From assembly GCA_030407085.1 (NCBI GenBank), contig CM059584.1, positions 104,469,001 through 104,533,000 on the forward strand: a stretch of 64,000 nt of DNA, given 5' to 3'. How positions within the stretch are numbered: position 1 is the first letter of the stretch; each line of letters starts with the position of its first letter. Shown in pieces: positions 1 to 12,899 of this stretch. Source of the stretch: Trichopria drosophilae. Lineage: Eukaryota > Arthropoda > Insecta > Hymenoptera > Diapriidae. The position numbers and the translations under genes are program-made. The notes under the pieces were generated by a model. That model did not search any database. It saw only the letters and a list, made by a program, of their open reading frames with translations, and was not told where the DNA came from.

Positions 1-1080
1 GTGTCTTGAACTAATATGTCTAAGATACAAAAATGACTTGAAAGAAAGTATTTACGGCGTTTTAAACGTCATTATTTAAGTTTTGATGTTATTTATATTT
101 TATATTTTACTTTAAATAGGTAGTTAATCGCCTACTATTTTGTTGAAGAAAGTAACGACCACATTTTTTTCAAATATTTGTGCAGAATTAATTTAATTAA
201 TAACGGTTAATTACCTCTGATATTGTCCGAATATGTAAAATTGAAATTGTCTCAAACTTTGCCTGAAGGACAACAAAATATACGTTTATGATGTGTTTAA
301 GATATCATAGAATTTTTAAGATATCATAAATACTATGAAAGAAACTTTTAAAAAAACTTATGCTTCGATTTTCACAATAAAACTAAGAATTGAATTCAAA
401 ATTAAATTTCGTAAAAATGTAGATTATTTTTTCTAACTGTAATTATTTTAATTAATGGTGGATCGCTTGCCATAAATAAATGATGATTCTGAAATTTGAT
501 AAATTTAAGATTACACCACTTCCAGAAAAATATCGTCCAAAGTTATAAGGAAGACTTCTTTAAGAGCTCTATCATCCACCTATCAGGAGTAAGGCTCATT
601 TCAGACATATTTTTTGAGAAATCTGTCGGAAAAGCTCTGTTATCAACGGAAGTTTCCTGTTTCAAATCTCGTCAAATTTTTCTTTAAAAAAATTGTCAGC
701 TGACCCTTCTTGACTTAAATTAAATCCCTACTAAACAATGTTCAAATCCATGATTAAAAACGCTTCATTCTTAAATGTTTTATAAATAATTCTTGCAAGG
801 CACTGGCTCTCCTAATGTTTAAACGTAAAAGTAATCAGATTTAAATACGTTATTTACGACATTTCATACAGAAGTAACCATTGAAATATTTTTTCTTTTT
901 AGATTAAATGGACCGCGCAGAAACTACTTAAAAGTAAGACCATTACTCCAAGAAGCCGACTCAAATCGTATTTCCTACAAAACCCTTCATTAAAAAGTCT
1001 ACTTTAGAAACTCTTTAAATATTTGACATAAAATATTATCATAATTAGAAATCGGAACTAAAATCCAACCGTTGCAGAAA
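1..1080. other. AT-rich non-coding stretch
   Basis: This is uniformly AT-rich sequence with only short chance reading frames on both strands. I see no splice-bounded exon, no repeat shared with the rest of the window and no RNA gene signature. Confidence 0.5.
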
Positions 1081-1340
1081 TCAGCGAGTGAAACTTGAGT
1101 CGGTGAAAAGCGACAATATAATTTCCGGAAGGAATGCTTCCTTAAGTCGAATAGTCTCTGGCAGAATTTGGGTTTTATTCGATACTCGAGACAGAAACGC
1201 TGAATCTTTAGACCTTGGTTCCCCCATAGCCAGCGAAGAATTCCCTCCTTTAATTGTTCTACTCGGGGCGAATCTCTGGCGGGACGAAAGACCCTCTAGA
1301 GCTCGATCGAGCCAAAGACGCTTCAGGTGGTAATTATAAG
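1081..1340. other. GC-enriched patch with an 81-codon open frame
   Basis: GC content rises visibly compared with both flanks. A plus-strand frame at 1088-1333 stays open for 81 codons but starts at GTG, and its product matches no family I know. It is basic near the C-terminus. The patch could be an exon, a conserved regulatory element or a chance island, and the sequence alone does not separate these. I do not call it coding. Confidence 0.25.
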
Positions 1341-2730
1341 TCGGTACTTAATTAGCGTGAATACGAAACTGCATAGGTTAACGACTATTAAAGCGTGATT
1401 ACCGTTGAAAACGTTTCGGAAACGGATCGCTACGCACTGAGGCAGTTCTTTTTGAAATATTTTTCATACCAAACGAAATGAATCTAGTACTAAATATCTA
1501 CATCGAAAAAGATTTTATCCCTTAAAATTCCTTCAAAACCCGACCTAAATATTACAAGTTCCAATGTGTATTCTACACATTTTACACCAAGATATGTTGG
1601 TAAACACATAAACCTAACCTATATGCTGTCAGTCCCATCGCGAAAGACTGTTGATTCTCGAAATAAATACCTTAGGAGACGCAAGAACTTATGCTCGTTG
1701 ACTCTTCACTTTACTTCCAAAGTATAATATTCTTATTTGCTACACATTACAGAACAATAACAACATAAGATCGATTAGTCGGTGTAAAATATATAAAAAC
1801 AACCAAACACGACATTCGCGATAATCGGCGGGTGGGGAAGGCCTCCAGAAAATATAACCGACGCGAAGTCTGATTGGCTATTCATTATATTTTGGTCACA
1901 AATAGGTATTACAACGTAAAGTAGATTTTATGATATTATGTTCTACACTACCATTGGCATAGAAAACTCCCCTTGGTATCGAAAATGTAACCAGTTTTCC
2001 CATGTGTTATTCTGTGATTACGCAAACAAAATTTACACAATCTATCAAACATGAGAATTTCACATATCACTAGAATAAACAACTGATACGAAATGCAGAT
2101 GCTAATTACCGGACAGTCACACAATCCATCTAGCCCATTCTACAGATATTGGGATGTGCGTTTCCCATTCTCTGCATGTTATGTATAAATGACTTATCAG
2201 ATAACATATTTAAAGAGCTAGAAATAGTTCTGATCAACATGGGTCCACTAATGATGACTTCAATGCCCATGGTATTCTTTGCTTGGTCAAGCTACTAAAC
2301 CTCCTAATTACAACTGGTACCAGTAAATCCTCAAAAAATGCCCACAAGCTTATTACTCACAGTTGTATAAAGTATTTCGGTTAATGGAGTACCTTATGTT
2401 TGAAGTCTCTCGCACATACTTGGTGTACATACCTTAAATAACAAGGCAGTAAAGAATAGTAATCGCAAAATTCTTACATCATGCCTGATCCACTTTGAAA
2501 AAAAATTGGTAATGATACGTGGTGCAATCCTATAATTGGCCGAACTTTTTCTCCGAGTTTGCAGATAACTAACGTGATGATCCAATTACTCGCCTCTTTC
2601 AGAGTTTAGTATTTACTACAAATACTAATTAAGCAGACCAACTTGTTGAAAAAGTGGACAACCTTTACAGCACGCGATAAATAATCGTTGTTTCAAATGC
2701 TGAGCACAAAACTAATCCAATTTGTTTCAT
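1341..2730. other. AT-rich non-coding stretch
   Basis: Unique-looking AT-rich sequence with scattered stops in all frames. I see no recognisable domain, no repeat shared with other parts of the window and no RNA gene. Confidence 0.45.
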
Positions 2731-3260
2731 CAAAATAATTAGCCCATCTCAGACCTCGGAGCATACCACCAAGGACGGATGATTCCAAAGGCTCTAAAAA
2801 TCTCCCAGACCACGGAAAGTCATTCGGCCGGTTTGATATCTCCGTAAGAGTGGGAAACCGTGAAACGGTGCGGAAAAGCGAAGGGCAACCAACTTTGCCG
2901 AGGGAATACCGCTTTTATTTACGTTCGCTGGAGACGAAGATCCAGACCCCATTCAAGTTCCTGGCCTCCTCTGTGCGAACGTTAATTAAATAATATTTCT
3001 CAGACACCCGCGAAAATGGGGGCGCAAAAGGGAGGAATCGCGCCCGGTTTAGGATACGTCTGGAGAAAAGAACGATATAAAGAGGTTGGTAAGGGGGTGA
3101 TGGGCGGATCGCTACGAGAAAAAACATGGCCCTGCTAAGAACACTTATTGCAGTATCGAGATCGTAAGTTAGGTCCAGACTAGTCATAAACGTCCCCTTG
3201 TGGGTCACGTCGGCCACTCTGCTTGCCTTTGCTGTCCAGCCATCTATTCGTTTCACCTAA
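2731..3260. other. GC-enriched patch with a 113-codon minus-strand frame
   Basis: A clear rise in GC over about 500 bp. A minus-strand frame from 3256 to 2915 runs 113 codons from an ATG, but the translation shows no domain, signal peptide or repeat that I recognise. The sequence is not repeated elsewhere in the window. It could be an exon, a promoter-proximal region or a conserved non-coding element. The open frame may simply reflect fewer AT-rich stop codons here. Confidence 0.25.
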
Positions 3261-4439
3261 CCGTATCGTAGCTTATCGCGGCATTTTCTTTCATTAGGCG
3301 ACCCGTACTTATAATTCTATTGAATTACCGAAAGAAGACGGATAAGTATCGAGTTTCTGATGAAAACGCTCGCTGCAGAAATGTCAAAGTGTTTTACGCC
3401 AAACTCATCTTGGTGGATATTCTGCTGCTTGACTCCAGATGAAAAATTATATACGCTTTAATAATAATCCTACTTTCTTAAGGATGTTGGCGTCGTTAAG
3501 AATTAGCAAACAAATGTCTACGTAAAATTATTAAACACCAATAAACTCCCTAAAATTATTGAGTCGTTACCCTCCAAATTTGGATAGCTCAGTATTGATA
3601 AATTAATAAACATGTCGGATTGATATTATAAAACGACGAAGATTTCAGGACATCGATATGATGTTTACGGCATATCGTCTTGGTCTAAACAATACTCGAA
3701 ACAATATTTTATCATGTTTTTCCTTAAAAATATTGTGAATATTTCGTTACAGTGCAGTATTTCTGATTCCTTCAATCATATTTACGTTAATTATTTGTTA
3801 AATGTCCATTGCTTTCTTATAAAATATTCCTAATCCAGGGAACGATAAATGATTAAAAAGGATTTAAGTGTCGGAAAAGAATTACGAAATTGGATTCCAA
3901 ATGACAGATATTCACTCTCATGGAGATTATTTTTAACCTAATCTAGATAATGATGTTACATGATACCTTCTGTAAAATGATATTTTTCGTACATTTTGGC
4001 AAGAATTAATAATTAAAAACTAAAGAAACTTACTAGAAATTACTATCGATAAACGTAAAATATATAATAAAGGTTTCACAGAAAGAATTACGTCGATGGG
4101 TTATGTCAAAGCTTATAAATTAATTAATTATAAATTAATGACAATGATATCAAATTCGTTTTCGTATAATGGATGCTACATTACAACGGAGCGTCGTCGT
4201 CGCCATATTTGGACCTTTTTTCGTTCCAATCAATCGTTATATGATCAAATTCTTAATCTTTCCACTCTTCCGATTGGAATAATGTAAAAGACACCAAATT
4301 TTCGTATAAACAAAATTACCCAATGATTTGTAATAGTTTTGTCATTATTTTTTCACTTCTCTTACTAGAAAATATCAGACTGATATAATAAAAAAAATAT
4401 AGACCAGAAAATAGAAGGATCTAAAAATAACATTTCAAA
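3261..4439. other. AT-rich non-coding stretch
   Basis: Stops are dense in all frames. A 63-codon plus frame at 4096-4287 shows no recognisable features. Nothing else is supported. Confidence 0.45.
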
Positions 4440-4810
4440 ATATCGGCTAAAAAATGGCAACTAACGCTTATTTCCTTTTCCAAAATCACATTTGCTTGTT
4501 CAAAATTTCATAAAACGACATTGGAAGCCCTTTTGGTCCCTGATCATGTGTTTGGAAATTCAAAATGGCGAACCTAATTTAGTGGAGAAATTTTAGTAAA
4601 ATATCGAAATCACTTCAAACTGGAAATATTCTTAGAGTGATTTCGATGGATTTTAGCAAATTATTCCGCCATATTGGAGACTTCATTTTTAATTTCCGAA
4701 AACTAATTTACAATCAGCGACCCTAAAAACCCCAGCGAGAAGTTTGAAGTGGTCCAGTTTAAGGTCAGCCTATGGATTTAAAAAAACGCCATTTTAAAAT
4801 TACATTTTTG
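4440..4810. repeat. Foldback repeat of the TTCAAAATGGCG / ATCAGCGACCC family
   Basis: The centre is a perfect 12-bp inverted repeat, ATCGAAATCACT at 4603-4614 against its complement at 4636-4647. Weaker pairing extends outward through an AAATTTTAG-type tract on both sides. The arms carry sentences typical of a dispersed family in this window: TTCAAAATGGCG at 4559-4570 on the left, then CCGCCATATTGG and ATCAGCGACCCTAAAAACC on the right in the opposite sense. The same phrases recur at 24.2-25.4 kb and 43.3-43.6 kb. There is no coding potential. It is probably a non-autonomous or satellite-derived repeat. Confidence 0.65.
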
Positions 4811-5560
4811 TCCGTTTTATTTTGTGTTTAAACAGTTTTGATGTGATATTTATACCCGGTGAAAACCGGGAGTACAACAATAAAAATAGCCCTTCCAAAT
4901 TTTATTCATTACGTTTTAGCACTAAATATCACTGCCAAACTTCAGAATTTTTGTCTCCAGAAAGAAAGCAAGTAGAAAAAGTTCAGATCTATTTTATATT
5001 TGATCTATATTTACCATAGAAAAGCGAATATTTTATAAAAAATGTTTCTTTTGAAATATCTGAACATTTTGCTTGAATATAAAAAGTATTTGTCCTGTTC
5101 TTGAAAAATGTCACATTGCGTAATTTATTCGGAGTTAATCGATATTCTTTCATGGTCGACATAATTAAAAATAAATATTTTAACCTTTTTACGAGACGTA
5201 CATTGTATTTAACGCTGTTATAATATTATCTTGTACCATCTTACGACGTTTTTACGGAGGAACACGTCCTTGGTCTGCTCGTTTAATTGCGCAGCACCAT
5301 CGTGCTCAATGAGTCGAAATATATGAGATGTGATGTCTTTTTCAGCTTATCTCAACCTGCTGACATATTTCAAATGATAATTTTTGAAGGAAGATATGTA
5401 TATTTACATATTATTATAAGCGATACAACTAATTAACGATTAATATAATACGAAACGACATCTTGAAATTACACGAAAGGACAATTAAAATGCCGAGTTT
5501 CTGAAATCTCAAATTAAGTTGAATTTTCTATTTAAATGTGTTTTATATTCATATTTTCCG
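4811..5560. other. AT-rich non-coding stretch
   Basis: AT-rich sequence with only short chance open frames. I found no repeat or domain. Confidence 0.45.
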
Positions 5561-5689
5561 TTATAATTGACATTGAAGCTTGGTTCTTCGCGCGGACGGT
5601 GTTATGCAACTCTATGTGAGGTTTTGCACCGAAAGAGCGGTGACGTGTCAGTAATTTAAAAAAACTAATACAGACAGGAAGCTCGACCC

Positions 5690-5765
5690 TTTCGCCAATA
5701 GCGTATAAAACCGGACCGCAGCTATTCCCTACGGTCGGAACGAGGAAATATTCATAATACTGGAT
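5690..5765 (+). promoter_or_regulatory. Possible TATA-type core promoter
   Basis: A TATAAAA box at 5704-5710 is followed by about 40 bp of relatively GC-rich sequence (CCGGACCGCAG and CGGTCGGAACG), which is where an initiator and downstream element would lie. GC is raised from about 5570 onward. A 70-codon plus frame follows at 5784-5996 but has no recognisable product and begins at a non-ATG codon. TATAAAA is common in AT-rich DNA, so this is weak and rests only on spacing and local GC. Confidence 0.15.
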
Positions 5766-5800
5766 TAAGCGCAGGAGCAGAACTTGCGAGGGACTAATCT

Positions 5801-6900
5801 GACAGGGAGCATCGCGAAACTAATCGGGAGTCCGTTCCATTTAATTCCCATACTCATCACGAATGCCTTTTCTGTGACCACAACAAACGCAAGTTTCAAT
5901 GCAAAATGTATACGGTCTATTCCTCTCTACCATAGTCTATCACAGTACTTAGTGAATTCATGTAGCACAAAACTAGTTAAAAGTCGTTCAATCTAGTAAA
6001 CAAGCTTATAGCCACTCGAAATTTCCATTTTTTAATGTATTAAACTGTGGAAACTGATACATCGTCGTTATAGGATTGGCACATAGATGGCGTCGCAATC
6101 TACTATATGGCGTCGTTTTTCAATAACGTCAATTTTTAAAGATACTTCATATTTCTTGTCCAGATGTCGATAATTCAGAAAATTTTGATCTGTTTTTGTG
6201 TTCTTTCATAAAAACAATTGATAAAAAGGTCCAAAAGCAAAAATATTTTAAAATTATGAAAATTGTAAAGTCGGATCGTAAAGAGATTTGAGGCACAGAA
6301 ACAATAACAACGAAATGATATATAAAAGGTTGTTTGAACCTGTTTTACATATATATGTGAAAAAGGATTTTTTGTCCAAACCGAATATACGACAGTCATC
6401 AGGCAAAATAAACTTTGTATTTTGGTACATATACGGAATTTTACTCATTGGTTGTCTTTTAAAGGAACAGACAATTCACCTAGACAATGCAACTAACCAT
6501 ATGGTGATGAAAAAGTTGTTTAAATTCAACCATTTGGTCCGTACTAGAATTATTAAATTGTAATGATAACTTTTTTTATTCAACTTTATGATCATTAAAA
6601 GCACACAATTTTTAAATGATCTTGTTTAAGTCCGTCATTTTGTTATTTATGAATGAAAATGTTTGATTCTGAGAATAGACACAAGGAACAAAGCCACACG
6701 CATTTAGAGCAATACTCACATGGATTTTTATTTTTCCAATGACTTCGAAGGGAGCAATCAACCCAACAAATTTTATTTTATTTTATTTTGTATAAAAAAT
6801 TTGAGTTTATTGTTACATCTATCGGTTTAGATCCTTACATACACCTAAACAGTGAAGTTCATGTACCTAACAATTCCTATCATTTTGGACCAAAATTAAA
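5801..6900. other. AT-rich non-coding stretch with a small duplicated motif
   Basis: The motif ATGGCGTCG occurs twice about 20 bp apart near 6087-6115. Overlapping frames at 6175-6563 on both strands are short and unrecognised. Nothing else is supported. Confidence 0.4.
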
Positions 6901-7113
6901 TGAAAATTGACAACTGAAGCATTATTTCAATATTGTTCTTTGTTCGTCGTTTGCTTCATGCAAATCAACGATCTGCGTGTATTCCTTAAACCCAAACAGT
7001 TCATTTGTAGAAACTTAACTTTTACCAAGCATAGAATAAAATTTGATAGTCTCAGCCATTGGGACACATCTGTATTTGTTTATAAGTGTCTAATAACGCC
7101 AAAGCTCAGGTGG

Positions 7114-7203
7114 TTCGGATTCCACCTTCATAAACTGTAGGTCCCATCGTGATTTCGTCCCATATGGGTTCAGAGAAGTCGACGTAAAATAATAATAAAA
7201 AAA
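7114..7203 (+). repeat. 3' end of a non-LTR retroposon, copy 1
   Basis: About 90 bp that recurs at 48333-48426 with only a few substitutions and one small indel. Both copies end in GTCGACGTAAAATAATA followed by an A-rich tail, which is how retroposons integrate. Upstream, a plus frame at 6907-7140 ends in a LRWFGF-like phrase that weakly recalls the C-terminal tail of LINE polyproteins, so 6907-7113 may belong to the same copy. That part is not shared with the second copy, which would be the shorter 5'-truncated one. The parent family is not identified. Confidence 0.6.
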
Positions 7204-8190
7204 TCGAGTTTAGCAAACGAGCCCATTCCTGAATGAACGCAATAAATAATACTCCTATATTTTTCATTTAATTATTATTAATGAACACTTTCTGAGTACA
7301 TACTTATTAAAATGTGATTTAGCAATAAAAATTGATCCTATTCCTATAAATTTTCTTTCATGTTTTCATCTCAGGAAATCAGATCAGGCGGAATAGTCGA
7401 GTTAAAAACAGATCGCATCGAGGTTGGGAATTTGTTATTACGCGGTGCGGTAATTTTATGTTAGCGGATTTGCGTTCGAGGCATTCGCATATTGACACCC
7501 CGATGTTCTCCACATCATTGGTTACCTTTCGCTTTTGCGATCTTCCCTGCAATCGAAATGACACATCAACGATTCTCGACTCATCCGAGCTTTGCAGAAA
7601 CACGTCAAGCCGGTTTTCATTACAGAAACTAATTTCCACGTTGAAATTCTGAAGCGTTTCAATCCTTATCGAAATTATCCATACGAAACCACTCATAACC
7701 CAAAACATTTTTATGGATTAATAAATTTGACGTTATTGATTTTCTATGAGCTTGCCGTATCATCGGAAGCTGCAAAGTGCATTAGCTGCGAAAATGTTTG
7801 TAATTTTATCAAGTGTATCGTTTAATTTAATCCATGTAAGCATTCTAATCAATTAAACGAGGTTTCGCAAGTTTCAGGCCTTCAACAAAATATATAACAT
7901 CTTATTACGTAATGATCATTTCTTAATAATTCTGCTTCGTTATTTGTAAATTTCTAATTATTCGTTGAAAAAATTGACATTTAGAACAAAATTATAGTAT
8001 AAAAATACAATGATAAACTATAACTGGGTGGAATTGACGGAGTATTGAAATTCTTATATAGAAATAAATCATAATAAATTACGAATGATTTCGAAATAAA
8101 ACTTTTATAATTAATAAATAGAAAAGATCGATTACACATATTAATTTTGGTTAATGACATAGACTAATAAAATTCGGTTGCCCGATAAGT
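7204..8190. other. AT-rich non-coding stretch
   Basis: A slightly GC-richer interval at 7380-7700 has open frames on both strands (109 codons minus, 64 and 77 plus). None gives a recognisable product. The rest is AT-rich and unremarkable. Confidence 0.4.
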
Positions 8191-8199
8191 AAGAGTCGA

Positions 8200-8510
8200 A
8201 ATATGACCAAAATATTGAATGAATTGGATCTACTTTTAACAAATTCAAGGTCAAAGGGATAAAAAATAGTGTATTAGGGCATTTTTTCTGTTTTTCTCGA
8301 AAAGTAGCCAAGACGATAACGAGTTTGAAGTGATTCGAATTTCAAAATGTTCGTCAGACATATAGGATGCCCCTTTCGTATTTCTTGATTTTTTTTGCGT
8401 AGAATTGTATATTATAGATGTGAAAAATTTCCAAAAACACGATTTTTGAAAATTTTGACCTTCAACTTGAGCAAAAAGCAGGTCCAATTCAATATTTTGC
8501 CGTATTTGTA
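8200..8510. repeat. Imperfect palindrome of about 310 bp
   Basis: The left arm at 8200-8260 and the right arm at 8440-8508 are reverse complements with small gaps. The phrase AAAATATTGAAT at 8209-8220 pairs exactly with 8487-8498. TTGGAYCTRCTTTT and CAAGGTCAAA-type phrases follow in the same order in both arms. A 94-codon minus frame (8535-8251) overlies the palindrome and is probably an artefact. This looks like a small non-autonomous element or a satellite fragment. Confidence 0.6.
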
Positions 8511-8535
8511 TTCCGGCGGGAAAAGGTCCTATCAA

Positions 8536-10217
8536 AACTGAGTCTTACTGGTAGAAATCATTTTTTTGGGCCGTGAATATGTCCAAAATGCTTGAAAATG
8601 GACTCGAAAACTAATTTGAAATTTTGAAGGTCATCCTATCAGAATCGACGATTATTTAAGAGGCAACATGAAATTCTCAATTTTTGTAATGAGCTGTATA
8701 ATCTTCGTACTTCTGCTGAAGAGAGATTTCTGAGCTAGGGGAAATCGGGACAAAGTGCGATACTTTTAGGAAAACTTGTGCATCTGACAGATATGAATAA
8801 GAAAGCTTATGGCTAACCATAGAAACCTAACTTATATAAACTAATTTAACGACAAATTTCTTTTTTGTATCCGGAATTTCGGTTTTATGAAGATGCTTTG
8901 TTTTGAAAAATCTGAAAATCACGAGGCAAAATTATTTGAAATTTTATAAATTGTATGTAAAAAACGTAGTGTCGGATGCAGCGCATGTGCAAAATCCAAT
9001 TATTGTACTTGGACAGTTCGAGTTTGGGCTCGGTCGATTACACGAGAGAAAGTTTTTTTTTACAGCTTCCATTTTACTTTTTCAGAAGTACATCACAGTA
9101 TCACGCAATTAATTGGAATTGAAAATCATACAAAAAAATCTTTATTTCCTCCTAGTGTGTTAGAATGACGTAAAGAAAGGCGGTTTCGGATTTTATATGA
9201 GAACAGCTGAGGGACCATACTCTGATTAACCTGAACTGTAGTTGTGATTATTGACGAACAGAATTTGATGTATCTGAATGTAGAATGAAATATATTTTCG
9301 CAAATTACGACGAAATAATTAGTTCTTTTTCAAATTCGTTCCAGAATTTTTCGAATTTGTAACAAAAAATTTCCATATCAAAGTGTGGTCCATCTTTATT
9401 CTGCATCGGAGTTTCTAGATACATTTCACCGCCGATGTTTCTACTTTAATACAATGTTCCATAGGTCTTTTGATTTTATTTACATCGTGGTGTGATAGAA
9501 ACATCGGTGCAGATAGAAAAATCGTGTCCAGATTTTATTCACCTTTCATGTACTTTGCCCCTTGGTAAATTTTGTTTGTTTTATTATATTTTTCTACGCC
9601 CTTAGTAATAAGTATTTTTATATCTATTTTATTAAATCACTGCATAATATGTGTACTTTATAACAACTCTAGAGTTTATTTATACAACCATTTATTTATA
9701 TAATTTTTATACATTTCGTATATACGACCAGTAAAACTTTTCCATTTGGGGTCGTACAGAATCGTAATGGTTATCGACGAAGGTGAAGACCGGGTAGAAA
9801 ATATTATACAATTTGTAATACTTTGGCATTTATGTATTTTAGGTAGTTGTAAACACGCCATTGCTTTCCTTATGTGGGTACACAGCCCGAGTGAAGAAGC
9901 AGAACCGACAGAAACTGAGTGCTATTAAAAGAGGTCTTGTTTGGCTAAATTGCAGAAAAAGGAAATATAACAAGAGCAAAGGTTATGACAAAGACTACTA
10001 CTAGGAACATGGAAGTTGATTGTTCAAAACGCAAGTCTGATGCTTGCAATGCATTGATAGTTCAATTTCCAGAAAATAGTTTTGAGTGTAATTTATAAAG
10101 ACATTGTTCAAATATAAAGTTTAAACATTCCCTGCTGGTTCGTGAAACGATGTCAAGAAAAAGATAATGATTTTTTAAGATTTTCATAAAATATAATGAC
10201 AGCATAGGAGGATGTCT
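8536..10217. other. AT-rich non-coding stretch
   Basis: No repeat or gene is recognised. A 12-bp inverted pair (CCGATGTTTCTA at 9432-9443 and its complement at 9496-9507) is too small to interpret. Frames at 9676-9928 are short and overlap on both strands. Confidence 0.4.
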
Positions 10218-10606
10218 ATGAGCATAGATACTTTCCGTCTCGGAGATGGGATCTCCGAAACTGATATATTTGGTTAGAGTATCGTAAGAGCTAACACCTT
10301 ATACAAAATTTGGGTGTTTTATCACGTGAGAAAGTTTGAAAAATCGTTGTTGAAGTCGCGGATATATACGTAGAAAAATTCAGTAATCTAAGTAGTAACA
10401 GTCTGTTTATACCAGAAGACTGCGGCCTTTTACTACTTAGATTACTGCCTTTTTCTATATAAAAAACGGTTCAACGACGATTTTTTAAACTTTCTCACAT
10501 TATAAAACACTCAAATTTGGTGTTAGGTGTTAGCTCTCATTATATTATCACCGAATTTGTCAGTTTCAGAGGCTCCATTGCAAGGACGGAAATCACGTAT
10601 GCTCGT
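10218..10606. mobile_element. Full-length foldback MITE, about 390 bp
   Basis: Almost the whole element folds on itself. The outer pair ATGAGCATA at 10218-10226 matches ACGAGCATA read from the other end at 10606. The arms then share TTTCCGTC, GAAACTGA, GAGCTAACACC, GTGTTTTAT, GTGAGAAAGTTT and AATCG-GTTGAA phrases in the same order. The innermost pair, CAGTAATCTAAGTAGTAA and its complement, closes on a loop of about 30 bases that itself holds CAGTCT and AGACTG. There is no open frame. I could not find a target-site duplication, so the superfamily is unknown. Confidence 0.75.
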
Positions 10607-11960
10607 GACGTAATATAATAATATTAATAATAAAAATAATAATTAAAATAAAAAATAAAAAATACTTAGATATAATAATTCGGTGTTTTTTTATTAAAAA
10701 ATGAAATTTTGTTGATGTTGACTTGAATGAAACATGATGAATATTTTCATATTGTCTATCTTTCTTGCCCGCAGTATTTTTTGTCAGATTCATTTTTTTC
10801 AAATAAATACACAAAATTACAAGTTTTGGCGATGTCTTAAAAAAACCAGCAGCTATGATTTTGTTAAAAAATTCATTTAGATAGTTTTGTCGTGCTTAAA
10901 CAAGTACCGCCATTTTCTAAGGCTATTTTCATGATTTTTAATATTGATTAGTTGAGGTGTGTAGAAATAAAACGTCTAATGACGTCTAAAACACGAAATA
11001 ATTCTATTACAGCTGATGTAAAATTAGATAACAAATATTGAATACAAAATTTTTGCTTTCTATATGGAGTATATCCTTTGATATAAACCATCAAGTTTAA
11101 ACATAGTTAGCAGTTACTACAGTAAAGCATCAGCAGTTGTAAGTCAGCGGCCTATAGAGATGAAGGATAAGAGGTTTTGTTGACTATTTACATTTCAGGA
11201 GACTAGAGGTCGCAGTCATGTTATTCAACGTAGCTTCATGCAACTGACGCTTGGAGTCGAATAGTCGATTCTAGTTTTTCGCCACTGCAAGGACTTTTTC
11301 TTGTATGTACAGGTTATTGTAAGTTTTTTTTTTCATATTGGCTATGTAATTGCGAAAAGATGTATCTATGAAACTAACTTAGTATATTTGCGAATTGATG
11401 TTAAATGTATGTGTATGTGATTGATATGCATGCAATGTATGTATCGAGATGAATGTGTTCTGGTACCACTATAAGTATCAAAAATGATAGTCTGAAATAG
11501 TCCTCGGATAATAGTTTAAAATTTAACGATTAATTATTGGTTCCATACCAGTTGTTTTAACAGCTGTAATAACGTTCATACACCGTTACAAAACGGACAC
11601 TTACATTCAATTGATATAAACGTTTCGACAACCCCAATACATAAACATTTTAGTTGTATAATGGTTACAAGAAAAGTTACAAGTTTTTAGGAAATGTCGT
11701 ATAAACGTTATTGTACCCGTGATACCACTAGATCTGTTGCTTGGACCATTTGTATACGTCATTAAATTGTTTTTTCGTTAATGAAAAATGGCTCGTGTTC
11801 GAGATATTTGCAAAACGTTAATTTATTCTATTTTTGGTCAGTCCCTTGAATTCTACACACTCCAAAATGTGATTAATTAATTACACATTTGTCTAATTGA
11901 TTAAATTTCAGGTTACTAATTGAACTAAAAGCAGTGCAATATAATCGACATCGATTCCGA
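10607..11960. other. AT-rich non-coding stretch
   Basis: The stretch begins with an AT-only run (10611-10680). Later sequence is ordinary AT-rich DNA without repeats or genes that I can recognise. Confidence 0.45.
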
Positions 11961-12440
11961 TTTAATCCTGGTGTACTGTATTTTATTGGTGTTTCAAGGA
12001 TATCGTTTTCGAGTGCATACGAACGAGGCTCGATTTCTCTATTGTCGCAAGCCTAAGCGTGCGAAATGTCGCCGGGCAGGAACGATGGACACAATATGCA
12101 GTAAAGCACAAGCGCAACAAAGCGACCCCTATGCGAATCCGGAAACACCCCCGGATATATATGGGGTGTCTCGTTAATCAAGAGAAGCGCGTTATCGCCC
12201 GCAGGCCAAAGCGGGGTCGTTCCAAAATCGCGAGGGTGGTCCAGTATTTAACGGTTGATAAACGACCGGCGACCGGCCGCGCCGCGTAAACAACCTTTCG
12301 GCCACGTAACCCCCGTCCCCCTCGATTCTACCCTTTGGAGAGCCATTCCGAACTCGTAAAATCGGAAAAAGACAGTAAATCTTTTAATTAACAACTTCAC
12401 TGAGAATGGGCGATGATGCACAAAATACACTGTCCAAATT
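11961..12440. other. GC-enriched patch
   Basis: GC is clearly raised, peaking at 12170-12320 with ACCGGCGACCGGCCGCGCCG. Three overlapping frames on both strands (68, 76 and 60 codons) give unrelated basic products with no recognisable domain, as expected when GC removes AT-rich stops by chance. It could be a conserved regulatory island or an unrecognised exon. It is not repeated in the window. Confidence 0.3.
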
Positions 12441-12818
12441 CATTTAAACGTATAAACAAAGTTCATTCCACAAATCATTCCACAAGCAATGAGTTTTGTT
12501 TTGAAAAGCACACTTTTTATTTTAATTCGTGAGAAATCATTCACTCTAAATTATTATAAAAAGGGGCTTATTACCTTCGAAGATGCTATAATTCTCTCTC
12601 AAGAAGAGAAATAATTCTCAATAAGCGCAAACAAAAGGAAAAAGAAGAAAATGGAAGGGTTGACCTCACCGTTTGATTTCATGGGTTGAAATGAAAGCGC
12701 TCCCGAAGTTTTGTTTATCTCGATATTCGCCACGAAGGGTCGTTTATTTCGGCATTTATTTTATAAATTTGATAATTCTCTCTGGCCCTCTCTCCCCCTT
12801 ATTTTCTTCCCTTCCTCA
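12441..12818. other. Non-coding stretch leading into a pyrimidine-rich tract
   Basis: AT-rich sequence grading into the C- and T-rich tract that follows. Frames that run into the microsatellite (12673-12935) encode serine-leucine runs and are artefacts of it. Confidence 0.4.
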
Positions 12819-12899
12819 CTCTCTCTCTCTCTCTCTCTCTCTCTCCTTCTCTCTCGCCCTCTCCCCTCTGGTTCGCTCTCCCTTCTCTCTCTCTCTCTT
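12819..12899 (+). repeat. Interrupted CT microsatellite
   Basis: A pure run of CT dinucleotides at about 12819-12844 is followed by interrupted CT and CCT blocks and a second run at 12884-12898. The flanks are also pyrimidine-rich from about 12780. Length is likely to vary between individuals. Confidence 0.9.

Noticed and set aside
7105..7130. GGTGG-TTCGGATT-CCACC hairpin considered as a tRNA T-arm
   Set aside because: The loop has eight bases rather than seven. No acceptor, D or anticodon arm is found upstream and the sequence belongs to a retroposon tail.
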